From DASTHV01 sp035718045 (GTDB lineage Bacteria; Patescibacteriota; Saccharimonadia; Saccharimonadales; UBA10212): 10,485 bases of DNA. This document shows positions 1 to 5,605 of this stretch, one piece after another. A model generated the notes under the pieces. That model searched no databases and was not told the DNA's origin. It was given only the letters and a program-made list of their open reading frames with translations. The stretch lies in the NCBI GenBank assembly GCA_035718045.1, contig DASTHV010000053.1, positions 1-10,485 on the forward strand. The letters run 5' to 3'. Position 1 is the first letter of the stretch. Each line of letters starts with the position of its first letter. A program made the translations under genes and the position numbers.

Positions 1-1258
1 TAAAATCAGTCACCCGAACTAGCCAATTGTCGGTGGCATAGTACAAAAGCGGCGTGTCGCAGCGCCAACAAAAAGGATAGGTGTGCTTAAAGGTTTCGGC
101 GGCGTAAACCAATCCTTGCTTGGTCAGGTGAGCGATAATCGGTTCATCAGAGCTCTTAAAAAATTTGCCGGCGAACTTTTCAGACAAGTCTTGATTTGTG
201 ACTACGTGGCCGTTTTCGTCAATCGTCAAAAAGACTGGCAGACCGTTTTCCTTGGCCAAATTAAGATCGTCCTCGCCAAAGGCCGGCGCCACGTGCAGCA
301 CGCCAGAGCCTTCTTCGGTACTGACAAAATCGGCGGTCCAAACTTTATAAAGATCGGCTGTGCTATCGCCAAGGTCCTTAAGTTTGAATAATGGTTCATA
401 TTCTAAGCCACCCAGCTCGCTGCCTAGCAGCTCTTTTTCAATATGATAAGTCTCTGCGTTTAAAGCTTCCAGGCGGTCGCGGGCTATTACCAGCGTTTCT
501 TCCTTACCGTCATCGTCTTTTAAGCGGACATAGACATATTTGGCTTCCGGATGCACGGCAATGGCGGCGTTGCCGGGCAAGCTCCAGGGCGTAGTCGTCC
601 AGCCCAACAAAAAGGCGTCTTGGTTTCTTATTTTGAATTTAACGTACAGACTGGGATCGGGTACGTCATCTTGGTATCCCTGGTTGAGCTCAAAATTAGA
701 CAGCGGCGTGGCGCAGCGCGGGCAATACGGGCTGCTGCGGAAATCCTTATAAACATAACCCTTATCGTAAATCGTTTTAAAGACCCACCAGACGCTTTCT
801 ATATAATCTTCGTCTAAAGTGGCGTAAGTATTCTTATAATCGGCCCAGCGGCCAACCCGCCGGAACATTTTCTCCCAGACGTCTTTATATTTAAAAACGC
901 TGTCGCGGCACTCCTTGTTAAATTTATCGATACCATAAACTACGATATCTTTTTTGCCTTTAAAACCATGCTCTTTTTCAATGGCATATTCAACCGGCAA
1001 ACCATGAGTGTCCCAACCGACCCGCCGTGGCACATAGTAGCCGCGCATGGTTTTATAGCGCGTTATAGTGTCTTTGATGGTTGTCTGCTCTAAGTGGCCG
1101 TAGTGCGGCGTGCCGTTGGCAAACGGCGGGCCGTCATAAAAACTGAATAGCGGCCGGCCTTTACGATTTTCTAGGCTGACTTCAAAAGTCTGCTCTTTTT
1201 CCCAGGTCTTGAGCATTTGTTCCTCAATTTCAGCAAGGAAGTGTTTCTTGTCCGCCAT
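1..1258 (-). CDS. ileS: Isoleucyl-tRNA synthetase, type 2, N-terminal part (cut by window edge)
   Basis: Translating the minus strand from the ATG at 1258 gives an open frame of 419 residues that runs off the window. It charges tRNA-Ile with isoleucine in the cytoplasm. Visible class I landmarks are the HIGH-type motif HYGH (residues 52-55, in PFANGTPHYGHL), GWDTHGLPVE (81-90), and CPRC (179-182) with CWRC (397-400), which look like zinc ligands. The CP1 editing domain shows the Thr-rich WTTTPWSLPGN (220-230) and GSGVLHVAPAFGEDD (317-331), so proofreading of Val-tRNA-Ile is expected. The HYGH form, GLPVE motif and zinc pairs match the eukaryote-like IleS2 class, whose members are often less sensitive to mupirocin. 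A full IleS2 has roughly 1000 or more residues, so the catalytic KMSKS loop and anticodon domain lie outside. An extended -10 sits 10 bases before the ATG, so the mRNA leader is only a few bases. Confidence 0.96.
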   Translation of the reverse strand, partial: MADKKHFLAEIEEQMLKTWEKEQTFEVSLENRKGRPLFSFYDGPPFANGTPHYGHLEQTTIKDTITRYKTMRGYYVPRRVGWDTHGLPVEYAIEKEHGFKGKKDIVVYGIDKFNKECRDSVFKYKDVWEKMFRRVGRWADYKNTYATLDEDYIESVWWVFKTIYDKGYVYKDFRSSPYCPRCATPLSNFELNQGYQDDVPDPSLYVKFKIRNQDAFLLGWTTTPWSLPGNAAIAVHPEAKYVYVRLKDDDGKEETLVIARDRLEALNAETYHIEKELLGSELGGLEYEPLFKLKDLGDSTADLYKVWTADFVSTEEGSGVLHVAPAFGEDDLNLAKENGLPVFLTIDENGHVVTNQDLSEKFAGKFFKSSDEPIIAHLTKQGLVYAAETFKHTYPFCWRCDTPLLYYATDNWLVRVTDF

Positions 1259-1268
1259 GTCAGGTGCA

Positions 1269-1277
1269 ATTATAGCA
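1269..1277 (-). promoter_or_regulatory. Extended -10 promoter of ileS
   Basis: On the minus strand TGC-TATAAT (1277 to 1269) is a perfect -10 with the extended TGn element and no convincing -35. Only 10 bases separate it from the ileS ATG, so transcription should start about 3-4 bases before the codon and leave no room for a Shine-Dalgarno site or T-box leader. The TGC overlaps the end of the adjacent structured inverted repeat. Confidence 0.6.
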
Positions 1278-1384
1278 AAATTCCTGGGGTCCTGCCGCTC
1301 AAGGCAACCCCCCGGTCGTCCTCGAGTCAAAGCTCTGCGGGCGACAGGGGTGCCCTCCTTCCGCGTCACCCCAGGTAATTTTGC
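1275..1384. ncRNA. Highly structured intergenic element, candidate small RNA (strand and family unknown)
   Basis: The whole gap between the gene ending at 1385 and the ileS promoter folds into one rod. The closing stem pairs 1275-1290 (GCAAAATTCCTGGGGT) with 1368-1384, broken only by one bulged T at 1376. Inside is a large, nearly symmetric open bubble (12 and 13 bases). It is followed by GGCAACCCC (1303-1311) against GGGGTGCC (1347-1354), then GTCGTCC (1315-1321) against GGGCGAC (1339-1345), and a small tip GAG/CTC. On the minus strand GGGGTG/CACCCC could form an alternative hairpin around a GGAAGG loop. A rod with a central bubble recalls the architecture of 6S RNA, but the length (about 110) is short and I recognise no family signature. 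It could also be an elaborate terminator for the upstream gene. The fold is seen directly; transcription is inferred. Confidence 0.4.
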
Positions 1385-1651
1385 TTAGGCATGGGCGTAG
1401 GCCGCGACTTCATCGATTAGTGGGAACGGTTGGTCCTGCCAAAGCCTTTGCAGACTGCCGTCACCGGAAATAACCAGCATCGCCGGATAGCGCACCACCT
1501 CATAGGTTTGCGCTAGCTGTGCGCCGGCTTCGGTTTCTAAGCTAATCAGTTCGATTTTTTCATCCTGATTACGGTTGTGGTATTCCTGAGCGTAATCTTC
1601 GCACATGCCCGCGAATTCGCTATTGGGATGATACAAAATTACTATCCGCAT
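1385..1651 (-). CDS. Small thioredoxin-fold-like protein lacking a CxxC motif
   Basis: This 88-residue protein starts with a beta strand (RIVILYHPN), then a helix containing a lone Cys17, and later RYPAMLVI with Pro56 in the place of the cis-proline that precedes beta-3 in thioredoxin and glutaredoxin folds. The usual CxxC active site is replaced by SEFAGMC (11-17), so a normal disulfide reductase role is unlikely; a single-Cys or non-redox function is possible. The fold assignment rests on this pattern only. The ATG lies 6 bases after an extended -10 (TGC-TAAAAT), which suggests a leaderless mRNA separate from the surface-protein gene upstream, whose stop codon is only 17 bases before this start. 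The structured element at 1275-1384 begins right after the stop codon. Confidence 0.75.
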   Translation of the reverse strand: MRIVILYHPNSEFAGMCEDYAQEYHNRNQDEKIELISLETEAGAQLAQTYEVVRYPAMLVISGDGSLQRLWQDQPFPLIDEVAAYAHA

Positions 1652-1657
1652 AAGTTT

Positions 1658-1666
1658 ATTTTAGCA
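1658..1666 (-). promoter_or_regulatory. Extended -10 promoter of the thioredoxin-like gene
   Basis: The minus strand reads TGC-TAAAAT (1666 to 1658), followed by 6 bases and then the ATG at 1651. With the usual 6-7 base distance from -10 to transcription start, the first transcribed base would be the A of the start codon. The site lies immediately beyond the stop codon of the dockerin gene at 1669. Confidence 0.55.
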
Positions 1667-1668
1667 AC

Positions 1669-4122
1669 CTATGTTCCATAGTGTGTCAGTAAAATCGACA
1701 GGTCAAAGATATTTACCGTGCCGTCACTATTAATATCGCAGACTGTGTCGGTAGTCAGATATTTGCTCAGCAGCATTGATAAATCAGTGATATTAACGTG
1801 ACCATCATTGTTAACGTCGCCGGGGCCGCCCGCACTGTTTTTAGATGTCACCGTCACTATGGCCGTGGTTACGGTATTGCCCGCGGCGTCACGTACTACC
1901 GCGGTTATAGAGTGAAAACCGTTGCTTGCAGTGGTGGAGTCCCAATTTAGAGAATATGGAGCAGTGGTGTCCTCAGCGCCTAGGTTGGCGCCGTCTAGCT
2001 TAAATTGAACTCCCACAACTCCGATATTGTCCGAGGCGGTCGCCGACAATGTTACTGCCGATCCGCTGACAGTCGTGCTATCTGTCGGCGCCGTTAGGCT
2101 AATCGTGGGCGCAGTGTTATCGACGCTGACCGACACGCTTGCGGAGGTCGTAGTGTTGCCGCCAGCGTCTCGGGCGATGGCCGTTAAAGCATGTGTGCCA
2201 TCAGCTGCGCTAGTGCTATCCCACGTGATTGAATACGGCGCGGTGGTGTCCTCGGCTCCAAGATTCACGCCGTCTAATTGGAATTGTACTCCCGCAACCG
2301 CTAGGTTATCCGAGGCATTAGCCGACACAGTTACGGTACTGCCCTTAACTGTGGAACCGTCCACAGGAGCGGTCATACCGACCGTAGGAGGAGTAGAATC
2401 CGCATTATTAACAGTGACGGTTACCGCCGTAGAGGTTGTTGTGTTACCAGCCGCGTCGCGAGCCACGGCGGTTAGTGTATGGCTGGCGTCCGTAGCCGTT
2501 GTCGAATCCCAGGTTATGGCATATGGCGCAGTAGTATCCTCGGCGCCCAGGTTGGCTCCATCCAGTTTAAATTGAACTCCCGCTACGCCTACGTTGTCCG
2601 AGGCAGTAGCCGACACGGCTACCGAGCTGCCTGAAACGGTTGCTCCATCGGTCGGCGCGCTCATCGAAACGGTCGGTGGTGTGGAGTCGCCTATCATCGG
2701 GCTGATATCCATAGCCTTGTAATAAATAGTGGCATGGTGGGCGTAGCCGGCGGTGCCGTCGTTTTCATCGTAATAAAGTATATCTATTAAGCTGGGGTTG
2801 TTATCACGCAGCGGATCCCAACGTAGTGATGCCGATCCATCTAGACCCGGCGCGCCGGCTGTCGTATTGGTCGAATTGCGCGGGTCAAGCTGCGACACTG
2901 CCGACCAATTATTACCTGGACCGCCAACTTGATATTCATACGGCCCCGGCGAGATATTGGCATCATGGGCCAAAAATACAAATTCATCGCCGGCACTGGT
3001 TATGTAATTTTGCGGCGTGTGGGTGTACCAGTTACCGCTGGGATTGCTAGCGCCTCCGGCACTGCCGGGCGGCGTATTATCCGTCCAAGTTCCGCCGGCT
3101 GTCCTATATTTCAGCCTTACATAGTTATCGCTGCCATTTACAGTCCCATCCAGATAAAGCACGTGTGGGCGATCGCTTAAATCGGTTGCTATGCTCGGAC
3201 CTTGATCATCGTCTCCATTAGCCAGAACTGACGCGTCGCCAGAGCTTGCGGTTTCAACCGTTCCCCAGGCACCCGCAGAATATTTCGAGTATTTAACATT
3301 GGAGTGGGTCGCTAATGAATTATCCAACCAGGCAAGGTGTATCGTGCCGTCTAGAGCCGTAACCATAGATGGATGCATCTCGTTAGTACCGGAACCGACG
3401 GTAACCGGTGTGCTCCAAGTTCCACCCAGTTTATCTACGAATTTGATGGAATTTGAACTCCCGCTAGTCGCATATGCCACGAACGGAACGTCGTTGGAGT
3501 CAAGAGTTAAGGCCACCTGCCCTGTCCGTGGCCAGCCCGTGCCCGTGGTTGTCTCCGCGCCGGTAGCGATAACCGTCCGCGACCCCCAACTATCGGTGGC
3601 CGTAGAAAAAGTCTGATAATACAAATTACCGTTATTTCCATCTATGTAGGCCACGTGGATTATCCCGGAACTGTCTAGCCGCAAATCGGGGCTTTCCAGC
3701 AGATCAACTACTCCGCCGCTAAACGTGCAGGTGCCGCTACCAGCGGAAACAGGATGATCGGCGGCATCAACTTCCGCAAAGCTGGTCGGCACGTTGGCAT
3801 TACCAGCTTGAGAGCCGGAGCCTTTATAGGCTCGGATTACCCCGCTGCCGCCTATCTGGCACGGGTTATCATCAGCTGCGATGACATAAACGGTATTAGA
3901 GCTAGTTCTGACAACTTGGCGGGCGTAATCTTCTATAAAACCGCCGCCCACCGTTACGCCGTTCACGTTAGCCGCCGGTACGGGCGTAGGCGTACCTGTA
4001 GCCAAGGCATTCCAGGTCGCCAACCCAGAAATTAATAAAAGCAAGCCAATTGCCGAGGCTAGCGAGCTTCTGGTGACTTCAAAAAATTTCTTTTGGATGT
4101 TTTTTCTATATCTGTATTTCAT
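1669..4122 (-). CDS. Secreted beta-propeller protein with three Ig-like domains and a C-terminal type I dockerin
   Basis: An 817-residue surface protein. A basic N-terminus (KYRYRKNIQKK) and a hydrophobic stretch at about 19-42 form a signal peptide or membrane anchor. Residues about 47-475 contain repeating strands of the kind LDSSGIIHVAYID, LDSNDVPFVAYA, ALDGTIHLAWLD and LSDRPHVLYLD, typical of beta-propellers of the BNR/sialidase-like sort. I see no clean Asp-box (SxDxGxxW) or catalytic set, so ligand binding is as likely as catalysis. Three near-identical Ig-like domains (bacterial Ig, Big_7-like) span about 479-572, 573-667 and 668-764. Residues 765-817 are a dockerin with two calcium loops: D769/N771/D773/N777/D780 and D796/N798/D800/N804/D807. 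The chain ends in HYGT. In known systems dockerins dock a protein onto a cohesin; here the likely partners are the two cohesin proteins next door. No strong Shine-Dalgarno site is visible before the ATG. Confidence 0.9.
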   Translation of the reverse strand: MKYRYRKNIQKKFFEVTRSSLASAIGLLLLISGLATWNALATGTPTPVPAANVNGVTVGGGFIEDYARQVVRTSSNTVYVIAADDNPCQIGGSGVIRAYKGSGSQAGNANVPTSFAEVDAADHPVSAGSGTCTFSGGVVDLLESPDLRLDSSGIIHVAYIDGNNGNLYYQTFSTATDSWGSRTVIATGAETTTGTGWPRTGQVALTLDSNDVPFVAYATSGSSNSIKFVDKLGGTWSTPVTVGSGTNEMHPSMVTALDGTIHLAWLDNSLATHSNVKYSKYSAGAWGTVETASSGDASVLANGDDDQGPSIATDLSDRPHVLYLDGTVNGSDNYVRLKYRTAGGTWTDNTPPGSAGGASNPSGNWYTHTPQNYITSAGDEFVFLAHDANISPGPYEYQVGGPGNNWSAVSQLDPRNSTNTTAGAPGLDGSASLRWDPLRDNNPSLIDILYYDENDGTAGYAHHATIYYKAMDISPMIGDSTPPTVSMSAPTDGATVSGSSVAVSATASDNVGVAGVQFKLDGANLGAEDTTAPYAITWDSTTATDASHTLTAVARDAAGNTTTSTAVTVTVNNADSTPPTVGMTAPVDGSTVKGSTVTVSANASDNLAVAGVQFQLDGVNLGAEDTTAPYSITWDSTSAADGTHALTAIARDAGGNTTTSASVSVSVDNTAPTISLTAPTDSTTVSGSAVTLSATASDNIGVVGVQFKLDGANLGAEDTTAPYSLNWDSTTASNGFHSITAVVRDAAGNTVTTAIVTVTSKNSAGGPGDVNNDGHVNITDLSMLLSKYLTTDTVCDINSDGTVNIFDLSILLTHYGT
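1831..2688 (-). repeat. Three tandem Ig-domain repeats within the dockerin protein gene
   Basis: Three consecutive units of roughly 282-291 bases encode the Ig-like domains. Each carries the block VGVQFKLDGANLGAEDTTAP or a close variant, followed by a WDST and an RDAAGNT segment. The protein identity between units is high while the third-position bases differ, which suggests old duplication under selection or gene conversion rather than a very recent copy. The array acts as a spacer stalk between the propeller and the dockerin. Confidence 0.85.
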
Positions 4123-4164
4123 TGTTGTGCCGGCTGTTCAGCTGATGGCCACCATTTTGAAATT

Positions 4165-4191
4165 ATTATAGTAAAAAAACACCTGGCACAA
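4165..4191 (-). promoter_or_regulatory. Putative promoter of the dockerin/beta-propeller gene
   Basis: The minus strand has a perfect TATAAT (4170-4165) with TTGTGC (4191-4186) 15 bases upstream as a weak -35. Transcription would start near 4158 and leave a leader of about 36 bases before the ATG at 4122. The -35 is the loop of the terminator of the upstream gene, so the two signals are overlaid. Confidence 0.45.
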
Positions 4192-4201
4192 CAGGTGTTT
4201 T
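4173..4201 (-). terminator. Intrinsic terminator after the anchored cohesin gene
   Basis: A perfect 10-bp stem, AAAACACCTG (4176-4185) against CAGGTGTTTT (4192-4201), with the 6-base loop GCACAA. Read on the minus strand it is followed by a run of seven Ts (4179-4173). It lies 21 bases after the stop codon of the cohesin gene ending at 4222, so that gene and the dockerin gene downstream are probably separate transcripts. Confidence 0.85.
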
Positions 4202-4221
4202 AGCCAAGCCGGGCGCATAAA

Positions 4222-5463
4222 TTACAGCTTAGGCGGCATCGACTGATTCGTAGGATGAATAGTGGCGTTGGGAGAAATAACTGTGGGCGCCGCCTGGGTG
4301 GTGCTGGAAGGGCTGTTGGCTGGTGGAGTGTGAGGCGTGGTAGTAGGTTGGTAATCCGCCAATACGGAATGACCGCCACCGCCACCGGTACCACCGCCAC
4401 CGCGTCTATTTTTAACAAAGAAGCCGGCGCCTAGAGCGGCCAGTGCCAATACGATAACAATTACCACCGGCAACAATGAGCCGTTCTTTTTAGCGGCAGC
4501 CGCTGGAGCCGCGGCTATAGTAGTGAAGGTCTGGTCCTTGCTGGTTACAATTTGGCCGTTAGCATCTACGCTCTTCACCACGTAGTGATAAGTCTTAGAT
4601 GGTAATAATTTGACAGAGGTAAGCGACACCGAATGATTCTTAGTCAACGATTTACTTACCGCTGTGGCTACATAACGGGTGGTCTCGCCATAATCGACTT
4701 CCGATGTAGCCGCCACGGATGTAGTCCAGTTGATGGTAGCCGAATTGGCAGAAACGTTTGTGGCGCTTATGTCAGAGATAGTCAGAGTTGTGGGCGCGGC
4801 GGGCGCGGTCGGCGATGTGGGCGCGGCGGGCGCGCCAGACGATGAAGAAGACGAAGAGCTGGTTGTTTTTGTGCTGGAGCCCGATGAGCCGCTAGTACCC
4901 GAGCTGGTGCCCGATCCGCCGGTGGCGCCACCGCTACTACTGCCGCCGCCGGAAGGTGGCGGAGCCGGTGCTGAAAGTGAGTAGCTGGCCGGATTGGTGG
5001 TTAGGGTTTCGGCACCATTATCAGATGAACGCAGCACGGCTGAACCGCCGGCAAAGGTGATCGTAGCCGTACCGGCGCTGGCCGCTGTAAAGGTGACCGT
5101 TGCCACCAGCTGTGAGCCCGATACAGCCGTAGTAGTTCCCCTGGCAATCTGAGCCGAGCCGCTGCCACAAGTGCTTTGAGCGCTAACTCCAAAAGCCGAG
5201 GAAGACGACACACTGGAGTCGCTACAACTCAATAAACTAGCCGGATATGTAAGATTCGCCTGCACGGCATTGACCTGGTCCGTGCCGCTATTCTCGTAAA
5301 TCGCCACACTTATAGTATTGCCCGTTGTGTACGAACCTGAAGCCGGTGATAAGGATAGGGTCGCGCTGCCGCCGCCAACGGCATTCGTTCTTAGGGCAAG
5401 GACCGAGAGGCCCAATACCACTGTGGCAAGAGCAAGAAATGATTTTTGTATTATGTGTTTCAT
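4222..5463 (-). CDS. Membrane-anchored cohesin-FN3 protein (anchoring scaffoldin-like)
   Basis: A 413-residue protein. Residues 1-27 are a classic signal peptide (KHIIQK, then a hydrophobic core, probably cleaved near TNA). Residues about 33-163 form a cohesin-like domain with the signature ENSGTDQVNAVQANLTYP (57-74), IARGTT and QLVATVTF; Cys80 and Cys99 could make a disulfide. A Gly/Ser/Pro/Ala-rich linker (about 165-225) leads to a fibronectin type III domain (226-317), a transmembrane helix (about 330-350, LLPVVIVIVLALAALGAGFF) and a stop-transfer KNRR. The last 60 residues are a Gly- then Pro/Thr-rich tail predicted to lie inside the cell. The topology puts the cohesin outside, tethered to the membrane, ready to hold dockerin proteins from the flanking genes. 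ATG 5463 is preceded by AAGGTAAGC, which is either a short-spaced ribosome site or part of a leaderless promoter. The role is inferred from domain families. Confidence 0.9.
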   Translation of the reverse strand: MKHIIQKSFLALATVVLGLSVLALRTNAVGGGSATLSLSPASGSYTTGNTISVAIYENSGTDQVNAVQANLTYPASLLSCSDSSVSSSSAFGVSAQSTCGSGSAQIARGTTTAVSGSQLVATVTFTAASAGTATITFAGGSAVLRSSDNGAETLTTNPASYSLSAPAPPPSGGGSSSGGATGGSGTSSGTSGSSGSSTKTTSSSSSSSSGAPAAPTSPTAPAAPTTLTISDISATNVSANSATINWTTSVAATSEVDYGETTRYVATAVSKSLTKNHSVSLTSVKLLPSKTYHYVVKSVDANGQIVTSKDQTFTTIAAAPAAAAKKNGSLLPVVIVIVLALAALGAGFFVKNRRGGGGTGGGGGHSVLADYQPTTTPHTPPANSPSSTTQAAPTVISPNATIHPTNQSMPPKL

Positions 5464-5469
5464 GCTTAC

Positions 5470-5508
5470 CTTATAACATATAATGATTGCTAAAAGCTCT
5501 TAAGTCAA
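5470..5508 (-). promoter_or_regulatory. Promoter region of the anchored cohesin gene (two alternatives)
   Basis: On the minus strand TTGACT (5508-5503) is a good -35 with CATTAT (5485-5480) as -10 at 17-base spacing. Alternatively, an extended -10, TGT-TATAAG (5478 to 5470), ends 6 bases before the ATG at 5463, the same spacing seen at the other genes in this window that look leaderless. The sequence alone does not decide between them, and both could be used. Confidence 0.5.
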
Positions 5509-5528
5509 CCGTTTTCGCAGGTTGACTT
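5502..5528. promoter_or_regulatory. Inverted repeat between divergent surface genes, candidate operator
   Basis: AAGTCAACC (5502-5510) and GGTTGACTT (5520-5528) form a perfect 9-bp inverted repeat around a 9-base spacer. Each arm contains the TTGACT -35 hexamer of one divergent promoter. The symmetry could arise simply from two facing -35 boxes, but the match extends beyond both hexamers. A dimeric regulator binding here would control both cohesin genes together. Confidence 0.4.
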
Positions 5529-5550
5529 TTCCTTATCCACAATCGATACT
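5522..5550 (+). promoter_or_regulatory. Promoter of the cohesin-dockerin adaptor gene
   Basis: TTGACT (5522-5527) and GATACT (5545-5550) are separated by 17 bases, a near-consensus housekeeping-type promoter. Transcription would start near 5557, about 50 bases before the preferred GTG start. This also argues against the TTG at 5522 as a start codon, because that codon is the -35 box itself. Confidence 0.6.
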
Positions 5551-5605
5551 GAACTTAAATCAATTAAGCATAGGCCGAATGGGGACGGGTAAGGAAGAAA
5601 AATCA

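Noticed and set aside
83..817. Several overlapping plus-strand open frames of 67-102 codons
   Set aside because: All lie antisense to ileS, whose identity is certain from motifs through this whole stretch.
1275..1384. SRP (4.5S) RNA, because the minus strand has CGGAAGGAGGGCA near a hairpin
   Set aside because: In SRP RNA the GGAA tetraloop lies at the tip in the middle of the molecule with AGG/AGCA internal-loop bases; here it lies about 15 bases from one end and the loop bases do not match.
1259..1384. T-box or other ileS leader riboswitch
   Set aside because: The ileS -10 lies at 1274-1269, so the structured element is upstream of the predicted transcription start and is not part of the mRNA.
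2027..2575. A 182-codon plus-strand open frame opposite the Ig repeats
   Set aside because: It is the antisense shadow of the Ig-repeat part of the dockerin gene; its repeats mirror the Ig repeats, and it has no ribosome site or family resemblance.
1831..2688. CRISPR or satellite-type array
   Set aside because: The roughly 285-base periodicity is coding repeats in frame that encode Ig-like domains, with no short direct repeats or unique spacers.
4200..4418. A 72-codon minus-strand open frame in another frame of the cohesin gene's 3' end
   Set aside because: It overlaps the coding sequence for the transmembrane helix and tail, has low-complexity content and no start signal of its own.
5522..5605. 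TTG at 5522 or ATG at 5579 as the start of the adaptor gene
   Set aside because: TTG 5522 is the -35 hexamer itself, and ATG 5579 has no ribosome site and adds residues before a normal signal sequence. GTG 5606 has AAGGAAG 8 bases upstream. ATG 5579 remains possible.
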